A DNA stretch of 64,000 nucleotides from J054 sp963850255 (GTDB lineage Bacteria; Pseudomonadota; Gammaproteobacteria; Steroidobacterales; GCA-2729495), in contig CAWKLL010000025.1 in the NCBI GenBank assembly GCA_963850255.1, forward strand, positions 93,783 through 157,782, given 5' to 3'. The notes beneath the pieces are model-generated. The model did not search any database. It saw only the letters and a program-made list of their open reading frames with translations, and had not been told where the DNA came from. The position numbers and the translations under genes were made by a program. Within the stretch, counting starts at the first letter, position 1. Each line of letters opens with the position of its first letter. Positions 19,745 to 28,144 of this stretch are shown here, one piece after another.

Positions 19745-20434
19745 ATGAACACCCGCCAAGGTATTCTCAGATTCTTGTTGTATGCCGTGGGTGTGGCGCT
19801 TGTCACCAGCCTGGTGGTGTGGTCTGCAGAGCACTCGCCCGACGGACTGTCTCTGGCCAGGCAGGTGCCGGGCTCGCAGCTGACTACCACAGAATTTTCC
19901 CTGCTGGAGTTGCTGCAACACTTGTTGCTGCTTTTCTGTGCCTTGATATTCGGCTGGATCGCCTTTCGTGATCGTCTGCGGCGACCATTGGCCATTGCGT
20001 TTGCCAGTATTTTTCTTATTTGCCTGATTCGTGAACTGGATTTTTTCCTGGACCGTTATCTGATCGACAACCTTTGGCAGGCCATTGCAGCGCTGCTCAC
20101 GGTGTTTTCCGGTGTCTACCTGTTTCGGCATCGGCGCCGCGTCGAAGCCGGCTGGCATCGCTCCTGGCCCTCCGCGGGCCTGGCCATAGTGATTGCAGGC
20201 CTGACACTGCTGGTCATTTTTACCCAGCTGCTGTCACGGCAAACGGTCTGGGAGCCCACCCTCGGTGAGGACTATGTGCGTGCGGCAGTATTGGCTTTTG
20301 AGGAATTGTCCGAGCTGGGCGCTTACCTGGTGATTACGCTGGGCAGCCTGGAGTTTTTGTTTACCTGGTCACGTTTGCCGGAAACTCGGCGCCTGGATCG
20401 TCCGCGCAGAATGCGTCGCCGGTCGCCTCGCTAA
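19745..20434 (+). CDS. Uncharacterised multi-pass membrane protein
   Basis: 229 residues, starting 6 bases after lptE and therefore probably co-transcribed with it. Hydrophobic segments at about residues 9-26, 58-75, 82-97, 110-128, 142-162 and 190-210 suggest five or six membrane helices; a charged patch FRDRLRRP follows helix 2 and the C-terminus is strongly basic (RRLDRPRRMRRRSPR). I do not recognise a family and see no catalytic motif. The location in an LPS-assembly context is the only clue. Confidence 0.75.
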   Translation: MNTRQGILRFLLYAVGVALVTSLVVWSAEHSPDGLSLARQVPGSQLTTTEFSLLELLQHLLLLFCALIFGWIAFRDRLRRPLAIAFASIFLICLIRELDFFLDRYLIDNLWQAIAALLTVFSGVYLFRHRRRVEAGWHRSWPSAGLAIVIAGLTLLVIFTQLLSRQTVWEPTLGEDYVRAAVLAFEELSELGAYLVITLGSLEFLFTWSRLPETRRLDRPRRMRRRSPR

Positions 20435-20522
20435 CGCCATTTGAGCTGATCGCCTGGCCCCGGATCTCTTTATCGCGTTATGCGGCCCGAGAAAAACGCC
20501 GCTACAGCAGACGGGCGTGGGC

Positions 20523-21008
20523 TTAGAGTTTGGTGGGATTCGGCACGCCGGGATAGACAAGCTCGGGGTCAAATACCTTTTCAGTCTCGGTAAATTCCAG
20601 TTCCAGCGGCGTGCTCAGCGCCGCCTCGCCCACGGGCAGCTTGCGATAAAAGCAGGAGCGATAGCCAACGTGGCAGCTGGCACCGTTGCCGCCAACCTCG
20701 ACCCGCAGCCACACACAGTCCTGATCGTCATCAATCAGCAGTTCGCGAACCGTTTGCACCAGTCCGCTGGTGGCGCCTTTGTGCCAGAGAGCCTGGCGGC
20801 TGCGACTATAGTAGTGAGCCTGGCCGGTCTCGATGGTGCGGGCGAGGGCCTCGTCGTTCATATAGCCGTGCATCAGCAATTCGCCGCTGTTGAAGTCTGT
20901 GGTCACGGCCGGGATTAGTCCGTCGCGATCGAACTTCGGCGCCAGATCACGGCCTTCCTCGACCTGCTCAATGCTGACGCGCTGACGAAATAGGGCTGCA
21001 GGCTTCAC
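20523..21008 (-). CDS. hisI: Phosphoribosyl-AMP cyclohydrolase
   Basis: 161 residues from a GTG (complement of 21006-21008) preceded by GAGGAG 6-7 bases upstream. Third step of histidine biosynthesis, hydrolysing PR-AMP. Family blocks: PKFDRDGLIPAV, MHGYMNDEAL, YYSRSRQALWHKG and the zinc/magnesium site with DDDQDCVW, CHVGYRSCFY. It is a stand-alone cyclohydrolase with no fused HisE domain and no other his gene nearby. Divergent from cysS. Confidence 0.93.
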   Translation of the reverse strand: MKPAALFRQRVSIEQVEEGRDLAPKFDRDGLIPAVTTDFNSGELLMHGYMNDEALARTIETGQAHYYSRSRQALWHKGATSGLVQTVRELLIDDDQDCVWLRVEVGGNGASCHVGYRSCFYRKLPVGEAALSTPLELEFTETEKVFDPELVYPGVPNPTKL

Positions 21009-21105
21009 GAGAGACTCCTCTGGTCCCGGGCTGGTGTACTCGATGCCCGGGCAAAGGTTGCTATTATAGCGGGCTGGCCAAGCGCCGGAATAACCGTTTG
21101 ATGTC

Positions 21106-22503
21106 ATGACCCTGAGCCTCCACAACACACTGACGCGCCGCAAGGAAGACTTCCGCCCGCTCCAGCCGGGGCGCGTAAGCATGTACGTCTGCGGGCCCAC
21201 GGTTTACAGCTATCCGCATATTGGCAATGCCCGGCCAGCCGTGGTTTTTGATGTGCTTGCGCGCCTGCTGCGGCGAAGCTATCAACTGACCTATGCGCGC
21301 AACATCACGGACATCGACGATAAGATCAATCGGGCTGCGGCACAGGAGCGGGTCGGTATTGATGTGATCGCCACCCGCTATATGGCGGCCTACCTCGACG
21401 ACATGCAGGCCCTGGGGGTGCAGGCACCGGATATTGCGCCGCGCGCCACCGAGCACTTGCCGGCGATTATTCGCATGATTAGCACCCTGATTGCCTCAGA
21501 TCACGCGTATGTCGCCGACGGCCACGTGCTGTTTCGGGTGCAGTCATTTGCTGACTATGGCACCTTGTCACGCCGCGAACAGCGTGAACTAATCGCCGGT
21601 GCGCGGGTAGAGGTCGCTCCCTACAAGGAATACCCGGGCGACTTCGTGCTTTGGAAGCCTTCCAGTGCTGACTTGCCGGGTTGGGAAAGCCCCTGGGGCC
21701 GCGGCCGGCCCGGTTGGCATATCGAATGCTCGGCGATGGCGGCGGAGCACCTGGGCCATACCATCGATATCCACGGTGGCGGCAATGATTTGATATTTCC
21801 GCATCATGAAAATGAGATTGCGCAAAGTTGCTGTGCGCATGACGGCGAAGTATTCAGTCGCTACTGGCTGCATAACGGCTTCGTGAATGTTGACCATACC
21901 AAGATGTCCAAGTCCCTGGGCAATGTGGTGCTGGTGCGTGATTTGCTTAAACAGGCGCCGGGTGAAGCTGTTCGGCTGGCCTTGCTGAGCGCCCACTACC
22001 GACAGCCGCTCGATTGGAACGATGAGGTTTTGACGGAAGCACGCCGCAAGCTGGATCGCCTCTACGGCGCATTGCGCGACGCCGACGGATGGCAGGATGA
22101 ATGGCCCGAGCATGCACCCGACGCGGATTTTATGGCGGCCCTGGAAGATGACCTGAATACGCCGCGGGCCCTGGCAGCCCTGTTCGATATTGCCCGCCGA
22201 CTGAATCGCAGCGATAGCCCTGAGCAGCGCCGTGAGGCTGCCTGCTGCCTGCGCGCCAGCGCCGAGTTACTCGGACTGCTGGGACAATCGCCGGAACAGT
22301 GGTTCCAGGCGGTTTCGCCTGGCCGGCTGGATGCAGTCACGATCGAGCAACTGCTGGCTGATCGACGCAGGGCCCGAGCTGAGCGCGACTTTGCTGCGGC
22401 CGATGGAATTCGCGAGCAACTGAGCGCAGCGGGTGTGTTGATTGAAGACCGGCCAGATGGCAGCACGCGCTGGCGCATGCAGGACCAGGTGGATGACGAA
22501 TGA
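21106..22503 (+). CDS. cysS: Cysteinyl-tRNA synthetase
   Basis: 465 residues. Class Ia synthetase with zinc-liganding Cys29 (VCGPTVY), HIGH motif HIGN (residues 38-41), GRPGWHIECSAM with another zinc Cys, GGGNDLIFPHHENE, and KMSKS at 266-270. It heads the tight co-directional gene run that continues to tldD; its stop overlaps the sufE start by four bases (ATGA). Confidence 0.96.
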   Translation: MTLSLHNTLTRRKEDFRPLQPGRVSMYVCGPTVYSYPHIGNARPAVVFDVLARLLRRSYQLTYARNITDIDDKINRAAAQERVGIDVIATRYMAAYLDDMQALGVQAPDIAPRATEHLPAIIRMISTLIASDHAYVADGHVLFRVQSFADYGTLSRREQRELIAGARVEVAPYKEYPGDFVLWKPSSADLPGWESPWGRGRPGWHIECSAMAAEHLGHTIDIHGGGNDLIFPHHENEIAQSCCAHDGEVFSRYWLHNGFVNVDHTKMSKSLGNVVLVRDLLKQAPGEAVRLALLSAHYRQPLDWNDEVLTEARRKLDRLYGALRDADGWQDEWPEHAPDADFMAALEDDLNTPRALAALFDIARRLNRSDSPEQRREAACCLRASAELLGLLGQSPEQWFQAVSPGRLDAVTIEQLLADRRRARAERDFAAADGIREQLSAAGVLIEDRPDGSTRWRMQDQVDDE

Positions 22504-22919
22504 ATGAGATCGCTGCCGCACAGCAGGAACTCATCGATGAGTTTGCCCTGCTGGATAACTGGATGGACCGCTATCAGTACATCATCGATCTTGGTCGCCG
22601 CTTGCCCGAATTTCCCGATGCCTGGCGCACGGAGGAGCGACGCCTGCATGGTTGCCAGTCGCAAGTCTGGCTGCACAGCGAGAACCGGCAGGGTCGCCTG
22701 CATTTCTCGGCTATCAGTGATTCGGCCATCGTGTCCGGGTTGATTGCGCTGCTGATGCGTGTTTATGACGATCGCGATGCTCGCGAAATCATTGCGACGC
22801 CGCCTGACTTTATTGCGGCTATAGGCCTGGACGAACATCTGAGCCCGACGCGCAGTAATGGCCTTAACGCCATGATCGCTGCGATCAAGTCGGCCGCCGA
22901 GGCCTGCGATGCAGCCTGA
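22500..22919 (+). CDS. sufE: SufE-like sulfur acceptor
   Basis: 139 residues. SufE takes persulfide sulfur from a cysteine desulfurase; the acceptor Cys52 is in RRLHGCQSQVWL, matching E. coli Cys51. No sufBCDS genes accompany it. A partner could be a distant SufS or conceivably the SufS-like class V enzyme at 4.2-6.0 kb (inference). Its 3' end overlaps yidD by 11 bases. Confidence 0.92.
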   Translation: MNEIAAAQQELIDEFALLDNWMDRYQYIIDLGRRLPEFPDAWRTEERRLHGCQSQVWLHSENRQGRLHFSAISDSAIVSGLIALLMRVYDDRDAREIIATPPDFIAAIGLDEHLSPTRSNGLNAMIAAIKSAAEACDAA

Positions 22920-23202
22920 AGTTAGCCGCAGCCGGGCTGCGCGCTGCGCGGATGCAAGTATTGCGGCGTATCAGCGCTTTCTGTCGCCCTTGCTCGGTTC
23001 CAATTGCCGTTTCTATCCAAGCTGTTCCAGCTATGCGCGCGAGGCCATCAGCCGCTACGGCTTTTTGCGCGGCAGCTGGTTAACGGTTTGTCGATTGGTC
23101 CGCTGCCAACCGCTGTCGCGCGGTGGCTATGATCCGGTGCCGACGGCAGAAAAAGACGAAAATACCGGCTGCGCCGACCCTGACTCCCACGGCCCGGCCT
23201 GA
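22909..23202 (+). CDS. yidD: Membrane protein insertion efficiency factor YidD
   Basis: 97 residues with the family core NCRFYPSCSSYAREAI...RYGFLRGSWL...RCQPLSRGGYDPVP, including the three conserved cysteines. YidD usually sits between rnpA and yidC; here it is separated from them and overlaps sufE. An amphipathic N-terminal region rather than a signal peptide precedes the core. The C-terminal 15 residues look unconserved. Confidence 0.9.
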   Translation: MQPEVSRSRAARCADASIAAYQRFLSPLLGSNCRFYPSCSSYAREAISRYGFLRGSWLTVCRLVRCQPLSRGGYDPVPTAEKDENTGCADPDSHGPA

Positions 23203-23255
23203 GCCTGCGTGGCCAGTGCCTGTGCTATATTGAGTTTCGGTTGAACTGCTCGGCA

Positions 23256-23513
23256 ATGGACAAAAACCTGCTAGACATAATCTGCTGTCCCGTGACTCGC
23301 CTGCCTCTTGAGCTGGCTGACGCCGAACGTCTCGAATCCCTGAATGCCGCGATCCGCGCCGGCGATCTCCGCAATAATGCCGACGAAGTTGTTTCCGACG
23401 CTTTGAATGAGGCATTGATTAGCCGTGATGGCCGGTTGATCTACCCGATTCGTGACGGTATTCCGATCCTCCTCGAGGAAGAGAGCATCAGCTGGAACCG
23501 CGTGGCCGAATGA
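23256..23513 (+). CDS. Trm112/YcaR family protein
   Basis: 85 residues from ATG 23256. Starts MDKNLLDIICCPVTRLPLEL, the UPF0434/Trm112 pattern, and ends in a YPIRDGIPILLEEE block typical of the family. The second zinc cysteine pair is absent, as in many bacterial members. Exact role unclear; homologues lie by lpxK-kdsB, which is not the case here. It is followed four bases later by the GTG of holA. Confidence 0.88.
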   Translation: MDKNLLDIICCPVTRLPLELADAERLESLNAAIRAGDLRNNADEVVSDALNEALISRDGRLIYPIRDGIPILLEEESISWNRVAE

Positions 23514-23517
23514 CGGC

Positions 23518-24546
23518 GTGAAGCTGGCCCCCAGACAATTGGAATCACACCTGGCCGATGGTATCGGGTCCCTGTATCTGGTTTCCGGGGATGAACCGCT
23601 TTTGGTAGATGAAACCGTTGATCGCTTGCGCAGGGCAGCGCGCGACGAGGGCTGCGACGAACGTGAGGTTTACGTGGCGGAACGCGGCTTCGACTGGTCT
23701 TCGCTGCGCGCCGGCCTGAGCAACCTGTCGTTATTTTCCAGCAAACAATTGATCGAACTGCGTTTGCCGACGGGTAAGCCCGGCGATGCCGGCGCACGTC
23801 AGCTGGTGGAGATTGCTGAGCAGCCACCCGCCGACAAATTGTTGATCGTCATTACGCCCAAACTGCCGGCCGCCGCGAGCAAAAGCAAATGGGTAACGCG
23901 GCTTGCCGCAGCCGGTGTCTGGATACCTTTGCAGGCGCCCTCGGCCGAGGCCTTGCCGCGCTGGTTGACCGCCCGGGTTCAGCAGGCTGGTCTGCAATGC
24001 GAGCCTGAAGCGATCAAGCTGCTGGCATCGCGGGTAGAAGGCAACCTGCTGGCAGCCAAGCAGGAAATTGACAAGCTGATGTTGCTGGCCGAGGACGGCA
24101 AGGTGGACGTGAAAACGGTTCAGGCTGCCGTGGGCGACGGCGCACGCTACGACGTTTTTCAACTGGCAGATGCGGCCCTGGCCGGCGACGACCTGCGGGT
24201 CGCGAGAATTCTGCAGCATCTTCAGCAAGAGGGTATAGCGGCAACGCTGGTGCTTTGGAGCCTGGTGAGGGAGATCGCCAGCTTGTCCGAAGTTGCTGGG
24301 GCATTGTCCCGTGGCGATTCTGCCGGACGCGCGCTGAAAGCCGCAGGCGTATGGAGTTCGCGCGAACAACTCGTCATGTCTGCCGTGCGTCGTTGCGGCG
24401 GGCAGTCAGCCCAGCAGTTGCTTGATCAGGCCGCCTTGGTCGATCGCATTGTCAAAGGTGCACGGCCCGGCCAGCCCTGGCCGGCGTTGCTGGATCTGGG
24501 CCTGGCCCTGAGCCGCGGATCGCCGGCTGCAGGAATCGCGGCCTGA
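23518..24546 (+). CDS. holA: DNA polymerase III delta subunit
   Basis: 342 residues from GTG 23518; the open frame extends upstream but the delta sequence begins KLAPRQLESHL. The delta subunit opens the beta clamp in the clamp-loader complex. Recognisable features: LYLVSGDEPLLVDETVDRLR at the N-terminal domain, the LSLFSSKQLIELRLP segment, and the helical C-terminal collar domain. It is followed by nadD, as in many gammaproteobacteria where lptE-holA-nadD-rsfS-rlmH are contiguous. Confidence 0.92.
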   Translation: MKLAPRQLESHLADGIGSLYLVSGDEPLLVDETVDRLRRAARDEGCDEREVYVAERGFDWSSLRAGLSNLSLFSSKQLIELRLPTGKPGDAGARQLVEIAEQPPADKLLIVITPKLPAAASKSKWVTRLAAAGVWIPLQAPSAEALPRWLTARVQQAGLQCEPEAIKLLASRVEGNLLAAKQEIDKLMLLAEDGKVDVKTVQAAVGDGARYDVFQLADAALAGDDLRVARILQHLQQEGIAATLVLWSLVREIASLSEVAGALSRGDSAGRALKAAGVWSSREQLVMSAVRRCGGQSAQQLLDQAALVDRIVKGARPGQPWPALLDLGLALSRGSPAAGIAA

Positions 24547-24572
24547 ACGCCCTGAACACAGGGGCCCGGCGC

Positions 24573-25244
24573 TTGATTGGTCTGTATGGCGGCAGTTTCG
24601 ACCCGCTGCATTTCGGGCATCTGCGCACCGCGCTGGAGATCCAGCAGGCGCTGGCGCTGGCCGAGATACGCTTCCTGCCCGCCGGCAATCCGCCGCACCG
24701 TGAGCGGCCACGGGCGACGAACTCGCAGCGCCTGGAAATGCTGGCTGCGGCGCTGGCCGATCAACCAGGCTTTCAACTGGATGCCCGCGAGCTGGAGCGC
24801 GATGGCCCCTCCTATACGGTGAATACCCTTGAGTCGCTGCGTGAAGATTTCCCCGAGGCAACATTTTTCCTGATCATCGGTATGGATGCGTTCCTGAAGC
24901 TGACGACCTGGCATCGCTGGTCAGCACTATTCGAGCTGGCGCACCTGGTGGTTGCTCATCGGCCGGGCTGGCAGCCGCCGAATTCGGGTCCGCTGGGTGA
25001 TTTGCTGGCGGCGCGCGCGAGTCGTTCACGGAATGATTTTCTGCACGGTAGCGGACGCATCTACGTGCAGGCCGTTACCGCGCTGGATATCGCCTCCAGC
25101 GATATACGCGCGGCCGTGGCACGAGAGGAGAATATTCGCTATCTGGTTCCGGATTGTGTTCAGAGCATTATTCAACGCAGCGGCTGTTATCTTACAAACA
25201 ATACGCTGACTGCCAGTAAAGGAGATCAATTGAGTGCAAAGTGA
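24573..25244 (+). CDS. nadD: Nicotinate-nucleotide adenylyltransferase
   Basis: 223 residues from TTG 24573 (no ATG or GTG precedes it in frame after the holA stop). NAD synthesis enzyme converting NaMN to NaAD. The nucleotidyltransferase signature GGSFDPLHFGHLR is at residues 6-18 and the C-terminal ISSTxIR-type block is DIASSDIRAAV. It overlaps rsfS by 11 bases. Confidence 0.93.
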   Translation: MIGLYGGSFDPLHFGHLRTALEIQQALALAEIRFLPAGNPPHRERPRATNSQRLEMLAAALADQPGFQLDARELERDGPSYTVNTLESLREDFPEATFFLIIGMDAFLKLTTWHRWSALFELAHLVVAHRPGWQPPNSGPLGDLLAARASRSRNDFLHGSGRIYVQAVTALDIASSDIRAAVAREENIRYLVPDCVQSIIQRSGCYLTNNTLTASKGDQLSAK

Positions 25245-25590
25245 CGACGTGCTGAAGCTGGCAACTGATGCGCTGGAAGACATCAAGGCCCGCGACATTA
25301 AAATTATCGACGTAGGCCGGGTTACCGATATTACTGATTACATGATCGTGGCCAGCGGCACCTCCGATCGTCACGTGAAATCTATTGCTGATCACCTGGT
25401 AGAGACGGCAAAGAAGGCCGGACATGCGCCCTACGGCGTTGAAGGCAGCGAAGGGGGTCAGTGGGTACTGGTGGATCTGCACGACGTGGTGGTGCACATC
25501 ATGCAGCCTAAAGTTCGTGAATTTTACAAACTCGAGAACCTCTGGGACCTGGGTGACGGCGATTCCGACGCCAAGGCCAGCGGCGCCTGA
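25234..25590 (+). CDS. rsfS: Ribosome silencing factor RsfS
   Basis: 118 residues from GTG 25234 behind an AAAGGAGA Shine-Dalgarno at about 25218. RsfS binds ribosomal protein L14 and blocks subunit joining in starved cells. Family blocks: DIKIIDVGRVTDITDYMIVA, SGTSDRHVKSIAD and DLHDVVVHIMQP. The nadD-rsfS-rlmH order is conserved. Confidence 0.95.
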   Translation: MQSDDVLKLATDALEDIKARDIKIIDVGRVTDITDYMIVASGTSDRHVKSIADHLVETAKKAGHAPYGVEGSEGGQWVLVDLHDVVVHIMQPKVREFYKLENLWDLGDGDSDAKASGA

Positions 25591-25608
25591 GTCTGCGCGA
25601 CGACGTTT

Positions 25609-26073
25609 ATGCAAATAGCACTGCTGGCAGTGGGTACGCGCATGCCTGCCTGGGTAACGGCCGGATTTGACGACTACTGCAAGCGTCTCTCCGGCCAGCT
25701 GCGACTTGAAGAAATTCCTGCCGGCCGCCGCAAGGCGCGTGATGATGCCGGTCTGGCGCGGCGCTTTGAGGCCGAGCAATTATTGCGTCGCGCAGAGAGC
25801 GCCGACCTGGTATTGGCGCTCGACGAAGGCGGTCAGCAGTGGACCACGCAGCAACTGGCCACGGCGATGCAAAGCTGGCAGATGGAAAGCCCGCGCGTTG
25901 CCTTGATGATTGGCGGCGCGGACGGGCTGGATGACAGTTGCAAACAGCGCGCGGCCTCACTCTGGTCGCTGTCAAAACTGACCCTGCCGCACGCGCTGGT
26001 GCGGGTGCTTGTGGCTGAGCAGATCTACCGGGCCTGGACCATTTTGCAGGGCCACCCCTACCATCGCGCCTGA
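25609..26073 (+). CDS. rlmH: 23S rRNA pseudouridine-1915 N3-methyltransferase
   Basis: 154 residues. SPOUT-class methyltransferase acting on pseudouridine 1915 of 23S rRNA in the assembled ribosome. Knot motifs: LALDEGGQQWTTQQLA, MIGGADGL, LSKLTLPHALVRVLVAEQIYRAW, and the C-terminal GHPYHRA. The stop overlaps the maf start by one base. Confidence 0.95.
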   Translation: MQIALLAVGTRMPAWVTAGFDDYCKRLSGQLRLEEIPAGRRKARDDAGLARRFEAEQLLRRAESADLVLALDEGGQQWTTQQLATAMQSWQMESPRVALMIGGADGLDDSCKQRAASLWSLSKLTLPHALVRVLVAEQIYRAWTILQGHPYHRA

Positions 26074-26678
26074 TGAAAGATTTTGTATACCTGGCTTCCG
26101 CCTCACCGCGCCGTTTGCAGCTGCTGACACAGCTGGGCATGGAATGCCGCGTGGTGCCTGCAGATGTGGACGAAGCGCGTCAACCCGGGGAGTCTCCAGC
26201 CCGTTATGTATTGCGTCTGGCCCAGGAAAAAGCTGCGGCGTCGCGCCAGCAGCTGGGCGACGTGGCCGAGGCGGTGATAGGTGCGGATACTTCTGTGGTG
26301 TTGGGTGCAAGCATACTTGGCAAGCCGCGTGACGCTGAGCACGCGCAGGCGATGCTGGCGAGCCTTTCCGGACGAACTCATGAAGTCATCACCGCTGTGG
26401 CCGTGCTGAGTCAGGGTCGTACTGAGCAGGTTCTGAGCCGCAGTCAGTTGCGCTTCAGGCACGTCTCGCCGGCCGAGGCGCGCGCCTACTGGGCCAGTGG
26501 CGAGCCTGCTGACAAAGCCGGGGGCTATGCCATTCAGGGCCTGGGCGCTGTGTTTGTCGAGTCCCTGCAGGGCAGCTACTCGGGCGTGGTGGGTCTGCCG
26601 TTGTTTGAAACAGCGGCCCTGCTGACGTCCTGCGGCTATGCTTTGCTGGATAGCAATACGGGCGATGAGCGTGGGTGA
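26073..26678 (+). CDS. Maf/YhdE nucleoside triphosphate pyrophosphatase
   Basis: 201 residues. The N-terminal LASASPRRLQLL loop, IGADTSVVLG and GGYAIQGLGAVFVESLQGSYSGVVGLP are Maf signatures. The YhdE-type group hydrolyses dTTP/UTP and is linked to cell-division arrest and nucleotide-pool cleaning. Position immediately upstream of rng is the conserved yhdE-rng context, favouring the YhdE subgroup. Confidence 0.92.
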   Translation: MKDFVYLASASPRRLQLLTQLGMECRVVPADVDEARQPGESPARYVLRLAQEKAAASRQQLGDVAEAVIGADTSVVLGASILGKPRDAEHAQAMLASLSGRTHEVITAVAVLSQGRTEQVLSRSQLRFRHVSPAEARAYWASGEPADKAGGYAIQGLGAVFVESLQGSYSGVVGLPLFETAALLTSCGYALLDSNTGDERG

Positions 26679-28137
26679 GGAAATCCTTATTAATGTGACC
26701 CCGCGGGAAGTTCGTGCCGCGGTGGTGGAAAACGGCGTGCTGCAGGAGCTGCTGATCGAACGCGCGTCGCGACGCGGATTGGCCGGCAATATCTATCAGG
26801 GCCGTGTGTCGCGGGTGCTGCCGGGTATGCAGGCCGCGTTTATCGACGCCGGTTTGGCACGTACCGGGTTTCTGCATGTCTCCGACGTGTTTCGTCCCGA
26901 GATTGCCGAGGATCAGGCAGAGACTGAGCCTGCCATCCGCGATCTTTTGCGTCAGGACGATAAACTCCTGGTGCAGGTGCTCAAGGACCCCATGGGCAGC
27001 AAGGGCGCACGGCTGACCACCTTTGTCACCATCCCGTCGCGCTACCTGGTGCTGATTCCACGCGGAGATTCCATTGGCATATCCGCGCGGATCGAGGACG
27101 AGGCTGAACGTGAGCGCCTGCGCGAGATCATGACCCAGCTAATGCCGGCAGATGCGCCTGAATCGGGTTACATCGTGCGCACGGCCGCAGAGGGCGCCAG
27201 CCTGGAGGCGCTGCGCGCCGATATGCTGTTCCTGCATCGGCTCTGGGAGGTTATCCGCAGCGACGCGGCGCGCAGTAATCCCGGTACGCTGGTGCATGAA
27301 GACCTGCCGCTGGCGATTCGCGTGGTTCGGGACCTGGTGGGTTCCGGCATAGAGCGCGTGCGGGTCGACAGCCAGCAAGCCTATACGCGTGTGCGCGAGT
27401 TCGCTGATAATTTTATGCCTGAGCTGGCGCCGGTGATCGAGCTGTATTCGGGCCAGCGGCCGATTCTTGACCTGTATGGTATCGAGGATGAAATTCAGCG
27501 CGCCCTGCAGCGAGACGTGGCATTGAAGTCCGGCGGCCAGCTTGTGTTTGATCAGACCGAAGCCATGACCACCGTTGATGTAAATACCGGTGGCTATGTG
27601 GGTCATCGCAATCTCGAGGAAACGATATTTCGCACCAACCTGGAGGCCGCCGTGGCTATTGCCAGGCAGCTGCGCTTGCGTAACCTGGGTGGCATTATCA
27701 TTATCGATTTCATCGACATGGCAGAGCAGGGCCATCGAGATCAGGTGCTGGAGTCGCTGGAGTCGGCGTTAGGCTCGGATCACGCTCGCAACCAGATAAA
27801 CCAGGTATCTTCGCTGGGGCTGGTCGAAATGACTCGTAAACGTACGCGCGAGAGCCTGGAGCATATTCTTTGTGAGCCCTGTCCCGCCTGTCATGGCAAT
27901 GGTTATCTCAAGACTGCCGAGACGGTTTGCTATGAAATTTTCCGGGAAATTTTACGTCAGCATCGACAGTTCAATTTCAAGGAGCTGGTGGTGTTGTCCC
28001 ATGCTGATGTCATTGAGAGGTTGCTGGACGAGGAAGCCAATAGTCTTGCCGAGCTGGAAGAATTCACCGGCAAGCCAATCCGCCTGCAAACCGAATCAGG
28101 TTATGCGCAGGATCGTTTCGACGTAGTGCTGATGTAG
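26665..28137 (+). CDS. rng: Ribonuclease G
   Basis: 490 residues from ATG 26665, overlapping maf by 14 bases. Single-strand-specific endoribonuclease in 16S rRNA 5' maturation and mRNA decay. An S1 domain (about residues 38-120) precedes the RNase H-like/DNase I-like catalytic core with Asp305 (TTVDVNTGGYVG) and Asp348 (IIIDFIDM). The zinc link CEPCPACHGNG follows. It ends soon after, without the long scaffolding tail of RNase E, so RNase G. Confidence 0.94.
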   Translation: MSVGEEILINVTPREVRAAVVENGVLQELLIERASRRGLAGNIYQGRVSRVLPGMQAAFIDAGLARTGFLHVSDVFRPEIAEDQAETEPAIRDLLRQDDKLLVQVLKDPMGSKGARLTTFVTIPSRYLVLIPRGDSIGISARIEDEAERERLREIMTQLMPADAPESGYIVRTAAEGASLEALRADMLFLHRLWEVIRSDAARSNPGTLVHEDLPLAIRVVRDLVGSGIERVRVDSQQAYTRVREFADNFMPELAPVIELYSGQRPILDLYGIEDEIQRALQRDVALKSGGQLVFDQTEAMTTVDVNTGGYVGHRNLEETIFRTNLEAAVAIARQLRLRNLGGIIIIDFIDMAEQGHRDQVLESLESALGSDHARNQINQVSSLGLVEMTRKRTRESLEHILCEPCPACHGNGYLKTAETVCYEIFREILRQHRQFNFKELVVLSHADVIERLLDEEANSLAELEEFTGKPIRLQTESGYAQDRFDVVLM

Positions 28138-28144
28138 CGCAAAC

